A stretch of DNA of 64,000 bases from the NCBI GenBank assembly GCA_963971225.1, contig OZ020267.1:114090936-114154935 (forward strand), given 5' to 3'. The notes beneath the pieces were generated by a model that searched no databases, was not told where the DNA came from, and was given only the letters and a program-made list of their open reading frames with translations. Positions 10,427-26,197 of this stretch are shown piece after piece. A program made the position numbers and the translations under genes. Positions within the stretch are counted from its first letter, which is position 1, and each line of letters begins with the position of its first letter. Source of the stretch: Melieria omissa (Eukaryota; Arthropoda; Insecta; Diptera; Ulidiidae).

Positions 10427-13400
10427 CTAATATTGATGCGTCCACGTTCGCAACTGTTTCTCGCTCTCCTCTAACATTTTGATTACCTTTTCCGACCAAT
10501 TGCCAGCGGTGCAATTGACAATGGATGTGAAGAGTTCGACGGTGTCGACGCTCTCGTCCTCATCATAACAAAGTGTATACAGATCGAAGACAAATCTCGA
10601 GTCCTTTTTGTAATGTCGTCGCTTCTGTGGCAACTGCAGCGCGCTGCACGTACTGTCGGTGCTCATATCCATGTCACCCATCACTTTCCACTCAAATTAA
10701 AGCTGATGCATTCGCTTTTTGCAGCTTGGCTTCTTTGTTTCTGCGTCACGCGTGCACGAAGTCTTATTTTTCTCGTTCACTTTGTTGTACTTGTGAAGAT
10801 CGCAACATGCGTCAGTTTTGTTGTTGGGTTGATGTGTTTGGGTTCAATTGCATAATAACCAAAGCGTAAGTACGTCTGTATGAATCACAGCGCCGATGTC
10901 AAACTCTCTGGCGAGCAGTGCCGATGAAGTTTATAGTCTGAACTTAAAGTTAACACTGACTGAGTGCTGTAAAAGTGAAGCTTCAATAACTTCAGCTGTA
11001 GCAGCAGCGGCACAGAAACGCGCAGCCATTGTGGTTGTTTGTAGTAAGCAAAGCAAAACAGTGGCTGTGGCGGCAGTCAATCGTTTCGAATGGTTTAGTT
11101 GGCTGGCTGAGTGGCAGTGGCCACAAATGAAAGTATCATACATACGTCATGTGCAAAAGCTACCGTAACCAGCACAATACAAGCACAAGCAATTGTGCAC
11201 TGTTAGAAAATATGAACGAGTAAGTAAAAATTGTTTGAAACAGATGCCATTGTTGCTAAAACTAGCTTTAGATGGCATTTTCATTTTTCAAATCATTTTC
11301 TTTTTTTTAATATTCATTTGAATTCCTTTAAAAAAATGACTAAAATAATATGATTTTTTTATAGATTTAATGCCCAAAGAAACTTCTCATACCTTTTTCT
11401 CGATCTCTTTTGCCATTTTAAGATGTTTCTGCAATGTTTCCATGTCGAAGTCAGTTCCAATTTTGTAAGCATCAAAGAGATCTGTAATGAATGATCAACA
11501 GTTCAGACAAATAAAATTGAATAAATTATTAAATAACAGTGACATTGTTTTTAATAGTTGGGGCATAAAGAATTACAAAAGAAATTCAAATAAATTTTAA
11601 CAATCTTGCCATAAATTCTAAGGCATCAACAACTCTTATAAACTTACAATTCTTGACACTTGTGTGTTTCTAATTAAAGATTTCAAGTATTTGAAATATA
11701 GGTCTTATATTCCCCTCTAAATTATGGTAAACACCTTTTAGTACTTATTAATAACACTCAACACAGTTGTAATTTGCAACCAAACCATAACCTCACCCAT
11801 TTTTAGTCATTAGTCATTGCTTATTATAGGTACTAATAAGCTGAGGAGAGGAGGCGCATATATCCTCTGGCATTAAAAGCAGATGGACTATCTGTCCATA
11901 CCAAAGCGACAACAACAAACAAAAGAATTACGTACTTATTTCTCTTTATGCTTTGAACGACATGTCATTGTTGCGGGGGTGTGAACATAAATTGTAACAA
12001 GTGAGGTCATAGTCTTGTTCTGGATTAAAGTTTACTATACCATGCTGAATTTTTATATTAATCGCAGGCTTAGAAATACTCGTACATATAGCCAGAAAAA
12101 TACAATTATACCTCACATGTAAATAAAACCTCGAACCCTAACACCTAAGATTCTTTTTAACTGAAAAGTCAAAATGCTTATGGGAATTTTAAAGAGACTC
12201 TGGTAAAAATTATTTAACCAAATAACTTCAAAAATTAAAAATAAATAAACGTTTAAATTAGTATTCTACCCATGTAAAACATTATTACCCAAAGCACTTG
12301 GAGATACCAGATCGGTGGAGCTGTACTTCGAATTATGTTCTTTCACAGAGTTCTTCAAATATTGCGCCCACACCGACAACTTGGCATAACGACTATTGCT
12401 CAGAATGAACTCCTTATCACTGATTAGCTGCTGGTACTGATGCAATTCGGCCTCCTCACGCTTGCGACTTTCTTTGCTTTCCGATTTGTCGCCGCCTTTC
12501 GTGATGCCGGAGCTTGTTGTGCCGCTGCTACGTTTTGCATTGAAGAATCGGTTTGTGAAGCCGGTCTTCATGTGGTTGCGCGACACTTTGCAACTGGATC
12601 CCTTGGTGCTCTTTTCAGTTTTCTCGTGATTTTGCGACTTGCGCGAGTTGCGCGAGCTCTGTTGACAGCGTTTGTACTCGATGGCCACCGGTGGCAGCTG
12701 CCGCTCGTCGTACGAGGACTTTTGATATTTTGGCTTTTGGGCATTGCTATTCAAATTTCGGTTGCTGTCTGCGGCTTGCGTTTTAGATTCGACCAATTGC
12801 TGCGGTTCGCTTGCAGTGGCTTCGCACGTACCATACGACCAGTCCACCGCATTATTGTCTTCGATGAAATCCATTAGTGATCCTGCAGCTTGACCATTCG
12901 TGACGCTTTCGTTTTGTGTTGGCGCGTCGCTGCCTGTGTCGTCATTATCTTTCGTCTGATTTAAGGCGGCCAGGAATTTGTGAGAATCGATGTGGTCATT
13001 TGCGCCAGAAAGTGCAGCATCGGACAACTGAAAAATATAGGTGCGGATTTGTTATTAGCGATTTATGATAGTGGCTAATGCCACAAAATAGCTGCTACCT
13101 TTTCCGGTGCGTTGGAATTGTAGCTTATATTGTCCTCATTGACGTCATCCACACCGGCATCCATCAATCTCCTGTAGCCGCTAACAAGTAGCCCGAACTC
13201 TCTCTCAACCTCCTGCTCAAAATCGCCAATAATATCCACCGGAGTCATGCCGAAGCATACTTCATCTTTTGCCAGGTCGCTCTTGCGTGGGCTGCGCCCC
13301 GTCACCTGCTTTTGGCTTATCTTCGCCAACATTGTCGGCATCGGCTTCGCGTCGTAGTCGACCGATGTAATGTTATCTGAATTTGGTGTGCGATTTCTGA

Positions 13401-15158
13401 TGGGCTGTGGACTGACGCCGCGCAATAGATCGGGCCGATTTTCCTTTTTCAATCGTGGCTCCACATGCAAGCTGTGATTTTTTATCAGAATGTCTGGAGT
13501 GATGCTGTTGGAGGGCCCATAAGTGTCTTTTTGCACTGCAGCGCTTGTCTTCAGTGCAGTGTCCCAGCAGGGCTCAGCTTCATTCTGATCGGTGTGCTCG
13601 TAGGCGCTTTGGCCGTCTGCTGCCGCATCGAGCGTCAGCACAGTATTCAGGTTGTCGTGCAAATCATGTGCACCGCTATTGGCCACATCACTATTGTTAT
13701 TGCTGTTGGCATCCAAAAATAAGGACGATTGGGGACTTATTGCACGGGCATTGTTATTACTGTTGTTGTTGTAGATGTTTAACTTCATATTTAGTTCGAG
13801 TTGCCGCTCATCGGGCAACTCCTCCAAACTGTCGGCGCTCAGCTCCATCTCGTACTCGGACATGTCACTGTCGTACGAATCGGAGGGCAGACAGCCGACA
13901 AAGTGTTCGGATAGCGTGTGTGCCAGATGCTGAAATCCCGGATAATTTGGATTGATGATGCCGCGCGGAAAGTACGAGCGCTGCGGTGTGCTCGAGGACA
14001 CGCTGGACGAAGTGGGCGAGGTTAGGTATTCGTCTGTAAATTAGTATAGCGATTGTAGGGAACTTATAACACAAGCGACAAGCTGGCGATATTGCAACTC
14101 ACCTAAATCGTCATTATGATTTTGTATTACTTTGTTGTAACTCTCATTGCATATATCTAGCATCGACTGATCGTCGTACTCGTGGTCAGCATCGTCATTG
14201 TATTGTTGCTGTGTTGAGCTGGACGATGGGTTGCCTTGCGATCGTTGCTTAACGTCTGCGTTAGGTTTTAATTGATCTTCACTGACGAATTCGTGATTTG
14301 CATGCTTACGCATACCGTTATTATCGCCAAAGCGAAAATCGACGGTTTTTTGGAGGTTCGTGTCACGTTTACCTGGCTCTGATCGCACAACAAATGGATC
14401 CAGCACTGTGCCACATGCCTCAATTTCTCGACTCTGTGTTGCCTACAAATGCAAACAAATTTTAAATTGAATAAGTCAACATGTTAACACTCGGCCAGAG
14501 GAATGGACATGTAGTCCACAGCCAGAACACTGGACGGTGGGGCTGAAGGGCTTAGAAATCGGAAGTTAATATGGCTCGACAAATCATGCAATACTCTCTT
14601 TTCGGTGTACATAACAATTCCATGTTACATAAACATGGTGCAACACATGCGTGATCACTCTCTCATACATACTTAACTTACGTTTTTTACATAGTCGAAA
14701 TCTGCACTGAAAAGATCGCCAATATCCCGGGTCGTTCGTTTGTCGCCAAATGTTTTATTGTAAGTGTTGTTGCCACTGTGCTCTTTCCCGTAGCACAGAC
14801 TGTGTGCATTTCGTTGGGGGAACTCAAGTCGTTGCGAAGTAACGGTATTATAATCACAAAAGGGGGTCTGAGCAGAACTCAGGGCCTTTTGTACGAACTC
14901 ATCGGCTGTAGATGAATAGACAACAGCGTCTGCGGTCGCAGTACTGGTGGTGGCGTTGTAAACGTTGGCGTTGGCGATTTGATTTCTTGGTAAGTACAGG
15001 CTGGGATTTATATGATTGGTCGGCAGCCAATTTCCATTTTTGTTGAACTCAATACCCTCAATTACTGAGAGCGAAAAGTGCTGATTGGACGCGTTGCCAC
15101 CGATGTGCGTAATTTGTGCAGCATTTCCAGCTGTTGCCGAGAGGTCGGGAACGCGCAT
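10427..15158 (-). CDS. Unrecognised ~928-aa protein, six coding exons
   Basis: Exons on the minus strand: 15158-14682, 14442-14103, 14033-13099, 13027-12289, 11481-11393 and 10633-10427, summing to 929 codons in consistent phase. The start at 15158 is the first ATG after a good acceptor (TTGTTTCAG). An in-frame ATG at 15221 lies upstream, before that acceptor. The acceptor of the last exon could be 10633 or 10624; both keep frame. The first two thirds are rich in Asn, Ser, Asp and Gln and look disordered. Two parts look folded or conserved: RSYFPRGIINPNYPGFQHLA near residue 285, and the C-terminal ~170 residues, which are helical and charged (YQQLISDKEFILSNSRYAKL, DLFDAYKIGTDFDMETLQKH, SRFVFDLYTLCYDEDESVD). 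I do not recognise the family and assign no function. The last exon also has its own ATG at about 10681 and could be read as an 84-residue ORF, but the splice phase favours its inclusion here. Confidence 0.7.
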
Positions 15159-17547
15159 AACGCTCAATATCTGAAACAATACGACGAAATACACTTTATA
15201 GATATTTATGTGTGCAGACATAAAAGCTGAAGTATTGCTGCTTAGTGTCCAGTCACACTTTAGCTGCTTGTATCAGTTTTTGATTGACAGTGATTACTCA
15301 CTGCCAATCCATAAATTGTATTGATGCCAGTGCCATACATTTTATCGATTTAAAACAAAGTTTATTTATTTGTTTAGCTAATAACATAAACAATTTTCCT
15401 TTTAAAGTATCGCCAATATTTGTTGCGAATTAATAATAATTAAGGTTAAAGCTCCTTTTCATGAAAACGACTTGGACTGTGTGATTGACCCTTAAATCTT
15501 GGTTTAATATAAAAATAATCTGAACATTGTTAAATAATATCGCACTACGAAAGCCAATACGCTGATATTTTATGGGTTGTGTGCTGTAAGCCTCTCGATA
15601 AAGCAGCATCTTCCTCTGTCGGAAAACTGATGGTATCTTATCAATTATTCGCATGAGGGCGAAGCTTGTTAGTGGTTAATGGCAACTTGACCAATGAATG
15701 CAAATCACATTTCTCAGTCCAAACTTTTTGCGTATGTTTTTTCGGTTGCTTACTTCATAGCTCTGCCAACGCACATCTCGCCTACTCGCACATAGACTGA
15801 CCCAATTTGTGACACTCAAAGTGATTCCCGTTCCGTTAAAACCTATAGTAGACCATTATATAATAAATGGGACAGTTATGCACAACGTGGACACCAAAGT
15901 TTTGCAGGGCGTTGCAACTTGCGAGCGAATGCACTTTGCACTTTCAAATTGTTATTGATCAGTTGAATATTGAATATTGTTGTATTTCAGCACAACAGTT
16001 TAATCCTGAAGGGCAGTTCGTCGGTCGGTCAGTTTATTCTCCGTAAAGATTGGCAAATCGATTTTTCACTTGAGCGTTTAAGAGACAGCAGGAAGTTGCT
16101 TTGCGGGGCGTATTAAACAGCCGTCATTTTTGTCATTGGGCTGTCATGCGCACTGTGGTGCCTGCTAGGGGCTGGTTACTAAGGACTAAAGCATTAAAGT
16201 GAATAGTGAAATGAAATGACAAAAAATGCTTTTTGAATAAAACTTGATATTTTCTTTAGCGTGCCAAAGAAATTAGCAATGTGGCATCGATTATGCATAC
16301 ATTTTCGCTCAGCTCAAACAAGTAGCGAACACAAGCGCCCAGAAACAATTAAGCTACAGATTGAGGCCAAATTTATGGTGTATTGTTGTTGTTTTGCTAG
16401 AAAATACAATTGCTTACATATATGCTCATTTGTACATAAACACAGCAAGGCCGAAGGAAACAATTAAATAATTGCAATTCTATTTTCATACCGCAGTTTT
16501 TGCAAACAAAAATCAATAAGCTGCGTGTTCCAGCGGATTCCCCTACATGTCATACGTACCTCGAAACGCTCTTTTACTGTCGCAAATGCCTCGAATCGTT
16601 GTCTTGGCTCATGCAACCGTACTTAGTCAATTCCTAATGCACATTCCAAGTTTTCAGTTAGGTATTGTTAGTTTGTTCACTCTGCTATGAATTCATATTT
16701 CTAAAGCCATCACTGCGACTGCAGTCGAACATTGATTTTACAATTCCTGTTTGGCAGCCGTGCCCAGCAACCGTTCCTATTCGGCAGATAAGTGAAACTA
16801 TCGACGACGACGAACGTTGCGAAACTGTGCGAAGCATAGGAGGAACATTGATTTGGGTGCAAGTCGCAGTCGGACATGGCAAGGCGCATGTCCGTTTCCG
16901 CCGCAGAATGACAGCGCAACTACCACCTGATATGGGTGAAATTTCGCAAGGTTCATGCTTTGAATAAATATTTAAAAAAGTTAGTTTCGAATGCATTCAA
17001 AATTCATTCGTTTATTTGTTTATAGTATGATTTGCAATGGGATCACCATCTGGCGAGTGAACCAAGATTTTGATTTGAAAAAAAATTACCTAATTTAAGT
17101 GTTTCGTACAAGGGTGGGCAACTCTTTTAATCAACGGGCCAATTTAAATTGTAAAATTTTTTGGCGCGCTGCACATAAAGTAACACTTATAAATAATTTA
17201 CAAAGCTTTATTTACATATAATAAACATTATAACAAAATCGATAAAATATATTCAATTTTAGAAATGCTTGGCGGTCCGCATAAACATGTTTAACGGGCC
17301 GCAAGCGTGTTGCTCATCCCTGGTTTAGTAAATGTCAAAAGTTACATATAAGTACTTAAAATTTCAATTAAATAAACTTTTAAAAGAGTGCAACTTATGA
17401 AGCGAAGGAAAATTATGCAAACATTTTAAATTTGCAAAATGAGATTTTAAATCAATTTTCTTTACTATAAAACATGTTTTTATTGTGTTTGAAACTTTAA
17501 AGATTTATCTTACATCTTTTTTATATGCTACATGCTAAAAACTACAG
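15159..17547. other. Intergenic, with a hAT-type MITE
   Basis: No supported gene. The ORFs on both strands at 16665-16996 mirror each other and show no domain. A minus-strand AATAAA at 17479-17484 fits the end of the AROS-like transcript. Confidence 0.45.
17109..17322. mobile_element. hAT-type MITE, 214 bp
   Basis: The ends are CAAGGGTGGGCAACTC on the left and GTTGCTCATCCCTG on the right, imperfect inverted copies of the CAGGGGTGGGCAA ends typical of many hAT elements. The interior has GGGCC next to each end. The flanks GTTTCGTA (17101-17108) and GTTTAGTA (17323-17330) match at 7 of 8 bases, as expected for an aged 8-bp hAT target duplication. There is no coding capacity. Confidence 0.75.
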
Positions 17548-18089
17548 CTAAGAGAAATATTCGCGTTCGAAGGCAGCAAAGTCCTCCTCCGTAAATATGG
17601 ACTCCTGTTCCACCGGTGGTTTCTCCAATTGCACATTGTCACCTTTGCGCAGGTGTTTTATTATCTATAAACATAATGAGAACAATTTGATATCAACACC
17701 TTTAAACCTAAAAACGCAGCGAGCTGCTACCTTCGCAGCATCTGTCGGTTTGATTGTGTTTTGCGAGAGCGCCAACAGCCGCCGCAAGTTTTGTTCCATT
17801 GATTCCTGCTGCTCTTCACCTTGTGGTTTCTTCACTTTGTTGGTTATCACTTGGTGTTTAGCCACTTTTCCTGCTACAACTGCAGCGTTTTTATGTTTCT
17901 TCGTCGCATCAATTGTTGAGGTCAACTTTTGGCGATTGACCTTTTTGTGGTTGGCTTTGTCTGTCGGCAAAAGATTAAACATTCAATCAATGTTTACGTC
18001 AACTAACTTGCTTATGTACCTGTTTTGCGTTCGAAACTCCCTACATCGTCCAATATATCCAAACTTTGCTTTAATAATTTAAGAGACAT
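17548..18089 (-). CDS. RPS19BP1: AROS / RPS19-binding protein 1-like, ~138 aa
   Basis: Three exons on the minus strand: 18089-18020, 17960-17731 and 17664-17548, in phase and totalling 139 codons. The protein begins MSLKLLKQSLDILDD, has a Lys-rich basic middle (HKKVNRQKL, KKHKNAAV, VKKPQGEE), then MEQNLRRLLALSQNTI, and ends in SIFTEEDFAAFEREYFS. The C-terminal FTEEDF-x-x-F-x-x-EYF motif, the basic core and the size match vertebrate AROS, a nuclear and nucleolar protein that binds ribosomal protein S19, takes part in small-subunit maturation and modulates SIRT1 in mammals. The assignment rests mainly on this terminal motif. An upstream in-frame ATG at 18230 would add about 47 residues, but the start used matches the family N-terminus. 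Confidence 0.82.
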
Positions 18090-19470
18090 TTCACTTTGGC
18101 TTCGCGTGTTTTCGTTATTTCTGTATTTGTTGTGACAGTTGACAGTCAATGACACAGTGTTGCCGGCTGTTAATACAGCTTTGTCAACCACATTGCTTAA
18201 AGCAGCGCCGTCTATTGATGTTTTGAACAAAGCTCATCAACGAGTCTCATCAATCATGACAAGTGAACGGTATTATTTCAAATTGTTTCACAAATATCAA
18301 ATTTAGAATTCTGTACATAATTTTTGACATCAATAAACAATTTTATCATGTGGCTTATTTATTAAGAAGCAATGGAAAAAATAATCCTAATATTAGCTCT
18401 AATGAAAATTTAAAGATTTCTCATTGCTGAATAAATATTGACTTCGTGTATATCCTCCAAGATGTCGCCAATGCTGTTGTTATACAGGTTTTAACGGACA
18501 TATTTGACGTATATAAATCGAAGTAATAATAGTACACATGAAGTGCAATCCTGTATTCCTATCTCACCACGTTCCCGAAGGACGCGAACATGGGGAGAAA
18601 GACAGAGTTGACCGCGCAGAAAAAATCCCCATAATGAATACGAAATGAATCCGTTGCGAGACTGAACGAGCTAAACTCGACGAACCGAACTGAACGAAGT
18701 GAATAAATACGCCGCCATTTTCTCTTGTGCATTTCTATGTCAATAGTTTACTAATATCAGAAATCAGGAGGATTTTCGTTGGGAAAAATCCAAGAAAAGT
18801 CCAATAAATCTGGACTATTTTCGGTTGAAAATATTTGCAAAGTGCAGTGGAATTATGGGAAAGCATGCGTACGACACTTGCATTATGTAATGGCGCATGT
18901 AAAGGCATATAAAATCTGGTAAATAGAAGTCGTGCGAGCCGAGCTGTGTCCCAAGCAGCAATCGCAATCTGAAGAAGAAGCAGAGTGTGTGGTGGTAGAA
19001 GCAGTCAAAGCAGTTGCACCAGCAGGAAACCTCGCACGAATCGCGACTCCGCATTGGAGTACCAACCTCGTCTTGGACGAGGTCGTTTGAACCAATCTTA
19101 GAGCGGTGCTGTTGGCCGCTGGCTGGCTGGTTAAAAGTAGAGCGGTACGTGCTTGTGATTTTGTGTGTGTGTTCTAAAGTCCGTCGGCGGCGGAGGAGGA
19201 GGAAGTTGCCCCGCACTTTACTCTTGCTTGCTGTGTGAGCGGAGTATCGCGAAGAAGAAGAAAAGCGAGTAAGAAGTATAAAAGAGGTGGGGGAGCGCTT
19301 TCTGCACTGCGCGGGGGGAGCAGGGCCAAAGCAGAAGCATAATAAGAGGAAGACAAAAGACAAGCGAAAACGATAAACCATCTCTCCAATCAACCAGCGA
19401 AACCAGCATTCATTACCAACAAAAAAAAACTACAACAACGAGGGCATTGCTGCGTTTTTGGTGCATAAAC
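18090..19470 (+). promoter_or_regulatory. Shared upstream region and da 5' UTR exon 1
   Basis: Divergent intergenic region between the AROS-like gene (-) and daughterless (+). A consensus donor (AAAC then GTGAGT) at 19470/19471 ends a purine-rich exon that I take to be da leader exon 1. Its 5' end is not determined. No TATA box was picked out with confidence. Confidence 0.5.
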
Positions 19471-20273
19471 GTGAGTAGCTTTCAATTTCTTTTTGGTTCG
19501 GTTCCAGCCTCTGCAATCGAAGAAAAGTGCATCCTAATTAGTGGCTAAAAATGTTTGAAACGAAAGTGTGCGTACTGTATGAATCCTTAGAAGAGGGAGC
19601 GTTGGATAGTTAAAGGATGTGGAGTGCTAGTCGACTGCCAGCTGGCTGCTGTTATGCAGTTCGGCATGTTTCTCGTTTTGTTTTACATATTGTAATTTTT
19701 GCGATCTGCAAGTCAGCCAAAGAACGATAATCAGAAAAAGATAACATTGCGCAGGTATGACAAATGCTTTTCTGTTCCGATTAGGACTTTGGTGAGAATA
19801 GATTACTGTGCCAAATGTTTTGATATAAACATTGAATTAAAGCGATTTATATATGCTAGAAATTTAATTAAAGGGGTAAGGAATTTTGTCAAATACGGTA
19901 GATGCAGTTCTGATAGAAGATTACCTCTTCACCAAGTTGCTTGGATCACAAATGAAAACAAATTACATTTTTCTGGAAGAATATAAATGAAACGGATGTA
20001 ATGGTTGAGATGGAATATTAAATTTGCTTGCGAAAATTGCGAATGTACTATTGTACTATTGGTACTAATACCACTTAAAACACTATGTAGTTTCAGTACC
20101 CAAACTGCAGTAAATCTTTTCTAAATTAACAAAATTGCTTTGTGTCTGTAAGGTGTTAAATATGTCCCGAACAAACTAGCAGGTTAACCAAATGCTTAAG
20201 TAGGCAACTAACACAAATGATACTATACTAATTTGTGTAAGGTAATTAATGTGCTCTCTTCCTTTTGTTGCAG
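19471..20273 (+). other. Inferred intron in the da 5' UTR
   Basis: It runs from GTGAGT at 19471 to the acceptor CTTTTGTTGCAG ending at 20273. No coding sequence was seen inside. Confidence 0.6.
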
Positions 20274-22610
<2,337 letters not shown>

Positions 22611-25600
22611 CAGGCGGCGGCGGCTATCTTGACTGATCCTCCCTCTTCCCATCTACCCACTCAGCAGCAGCAGCAGGAGGCCGTGCAAACGCTGGATCTG
22701 GTGGAGCAGCAGCTTCTGAACAACCTCTTCAGGCGACGGCACCCGCACGCGCTGCCACATGCCATACCGTTGCAGCACGGCCATGCGCACGTCCATCCTC
22801 AGCACCATCATCAGCCACAGCAGCAGCACCAGCTGTAGGCCGCCGTCCGTTTCAGAAGCCGAGCCGTTGCCGACACCGATGTGGACACCGATGTCGATGC
22901 CGGTTGCGCTTTTGCTTCCCACTCTTTGTTCGTTCTGCGCTCGCCAGCAGGTCGCATTCACATCCGCACACCAGCCAACCCAACATACCCACACTTTCGT
23001 GTCACAATTGTATATACATAATTGATAATTGAGTAAGAGTATATAATTTGCTGTACTTTTAATTATTCCCCCTTCTTTTGTCTACGTACACTAGAAACGG
23101 ATTATATTTAACGCTACTTTTGTCCAACTCTTCTCCTTCTCATTGTCTTCTTTTTAACTTTAATTTTACTTAAAATTTATTTTTTACCATTTTTATATGT
23201 CGCGCCACCAAACGACAGCCATATTTTTTATCTAAACATTTACAGATGTAAGTAGGGTAATCGTAAGTAGATTTTGTATTGCTTCGTTCGTCGCATCTGT
23301 GCATAATTTTTATCATTGTCATAGTTTTCTACGTTGAGGTTCCCGATCGAACTGCGGTTCGATGGTAACAGTCCCGAACCGCTTTCCCCCCGACAGCACA
23401 GCCATTTCCACACTTACACATGGGTGTGTGTGCGACACCCTCGCACACACTCCCACACGCATACAGAGCGCAGCAAGAAAGCAAACAAAACAGATGTGAA
23501 ATGCGAAAGAGAAAAGGATAGACCTTTTGGTTTGTCGTCAGTTTGCTGGAAGTCAAGCAACTGAAGCTCGAGACTGCACCGCGCCATAAGGGAGTCAAGT
23601 CGCGAAGAGCTAGCATTGTTTTACGATTTTTCGTTTGTAATATAAAATGAAAGGGCACTTACTACATGAACACAAATTAAAGCTATATTCATAGGTTACA
23701 ATTGCATATAGGTACATAAATGATAATGACTACGATAATGATGATATATATAAATATGCATAAAGAAACGGTTTAACAGATAATGTAGAGAATAAGCGAA
23801 TGCAATTGGAAGTTTGAGTTGCAGCATAGAATTCCAAAATGTTTCGAATTGTGTCAAAGTTGAGAGTATGGTGTGAAACAAAACGACTAATCATGAGAAC
23901 TAGAACAGTGTCCCGGAAAGTTGGAACCGATATTCGCACCCAAGTGTCTCGTCTGAGGAAGGAGCCAAAATAGTTTTGCTAAAATGACACACTTGCGTGC
24001 AACAGATCGGGCGATGCAATTACTACTGGCTACGGAACTGTTTAATCGATTATAGGGCAAAAATGTAAATAGATTCGGTTAACACTTGGCCTCTAGCAGA
24101 GTTGAGCATAATCACGGCTGGCCTAATAACTAACAAATTGCCGTCTTAACACATTGAATGTTTATGAACATCTGTTTTGAAGCCGAAGTAGCTACACGCG
24201 ACCCGTTTGCTCTTGGGGGGCTGTAACGGACCACAGCACTCGGCCTATGAATTTGTCCAAACAAAAAGTTGGATTTCACTATTAGTGAAAAACAATTATT
24301 GTGAACATAACCTTTTGTTTTAATAACAACTGTTAGCTGTGATTTATATGGCTCACAATTTATGTTATCGTATTAGTTGCTAGTCAAACGGATTTCATTT
24401 ACTTAACTCTGCTATATACCAAGTTGGAAGGTAATAATGTGATTTAGAAAACATTTTTTGTCACGTTTTTCCTTGTTCTTTTTCATTCTTTGTTCATTGA
24501 TTAGTTAACTTAAAGTTTCAATTAGCAAACTTGGCGTCTAGTTTGTAATCAAACTAAAACTGTGGGTTTCAGTTAGTTAATTTAAAGTTTTATTAAAGTG
24601 AAATTTGAAGAGTGGATTAGTTTCGGGGGTGTAGTAATTGATTCAAATGAAACTTTAGCTTTTTGAAGACTATGAAAGTCTAATAATAGCTACAGACATA
24701 CAATGCAAAAATGCATTAACTACAATTAAATAATAATTTGTTGATTATGTCACAAGTGAAATAAATTAATATTACGGAAGTAAAACGCATTTTAGATAAG
24801 CCAAAAGTATTTGCCAGACTAACCGATTAAACAGCAAAGTGCCAAGCCCAATAGACAGAATCGCACAGTTCCAGTGGACGCCAACAGGGAAGCCAATCAA
24901 ATTTAGTCACAGTGTTAATGGTGCATCTGTGGAGTGTATTTAGGAAAGGCGCGCATGCGCACACGCTATTTGATTGCCTCCCCTGTTGGTTAACGACCGA
25001 ACGACAGCAGATACTCGCAGCCGGCAGCATCGAATGCATATTAAGTTTTATATGAAAAGCAAACTGGATCGTACAACACTTTGTTAAAGTTGACTGCAAC
25101 AATTTTTCATATGATTTGATTTAGACAAAGAAAACGAAAGATATTTTTTAGACCAAAAATGGAAACGAAGCTACAGAAGCAGATGCAGAATTTTTAGAAA
25201 ATGCTGTAATACCTAATTCTCTTTCCGTATTTATTGGTCTTTGATTTGACTTCATATCAATTTCTGTTTCACATTTAAATACAGCATAGGTTCTTTTAGG
25301 CCAGTACTGGTGAGGGTTTTTGTTTTTGCTTTATTTTTTGCCGCAACACGTGTGACGTGTTCTGCGTTGCTGTACTCTCTTCAATTTTCCCACATTGCAA
25401 TCTGCTCATTAGCAGACTCTCCGTTCAAGAAATCATGTTGCTACATTCTATTATCCGTGTTTTTTAGCATCAATCGTATTTTTTATGTAGGCAATTCTGT
25501 TATTTTAAATCTTCTTCAAAGTATTTTCGACAAATACAAGTTTCATATTTTAGATTTTTAAAACGTATATAAATATATTTAGTATTTTAATTGATTGAAT

Positions 25601-26127
25601 TGTCCCATCATGCTGCTTACCTAATTTTATGCATAATGTGTGTGTTTTATATTTCATTTTTTACATTTATTTGCATGGCGTGGACACTGCGTAGTCCCAC
25701 GTGGAAGCGAAAAATAAAAAACAAAAAGATCTAAAAAATTTTATGTATTAATACTATTAAAAAGTAAAATATATCACATGTGTATATTATATGTACTTAA
25801 TTTTTTAATGTTGTTGTATGTCATTTCACCAAGTCGGTGGGAGCAAATGATGAAGAAAGGTTTGAGCCAACCATGTGATCAAAATGCAGACATGGTCAGC
25901 GACCACGGTTCGTGCCAGCAGACCACCAAACGCACAGCGGAGAAGGGGGTTTCGTATTCGTCAACTCAATTCAGTAAATTTGTTTAAGTATCATAAACAA
26001 TTCAATTATAACTATGAATTTCCGGTTCTTTCAACACTGTGTATTATGCTGAGTAAAACAGGCTGTCTCTGTAATGAGCGAAGCAACTAAATTGCAAAAA
26101 GATGTTTTTGAAGTAAACGTATCGAAA
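22611..26127 (+). other. da 3' UTR and intergenic DNA
   Basis: The first ~230 bp (22611-22838) stay open in the da frame and are GC-rich and Gln/His-coding. The rest becomes AT-rich and shows no coding exon. The 3' end of the da transcript cannot be placed. ORFs at 24827-25987 are short and domain-free. Confidence 0.5.
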
Positions 26128-26133
26128 TTTATT
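26128..26133 (-). terminator. Poly(A) signal AATAAA of the CCDC40 gene
   Basis: TTTATT on the + strand, 65 bp beyond the CCDC40 stop on the minus strand. Confidence 0.5.
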
Positions 26134-26197
26134 TAAAAAGTTAAATCATAGGTATGAAATAGACATAAGGTAGGAAGAATTATAGAAGAACTCGCTT

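Noticed and set aside
10427..10684. 84-residue ORF as a separate small gene
   Set aside because: An 89-bp coding exon at 11393-11481 ends in phase 0 with a consensus donor, and the ORF has phase-0 acceptors, so it fits better as the last exon of the larger gene. Alternative use is not excluded.
16665..16996. ~100-codon ORFs on both strands
   Set aside because: They mirror each other in a locally GC-rich stretch, with no domain, splice support or neighbour context.
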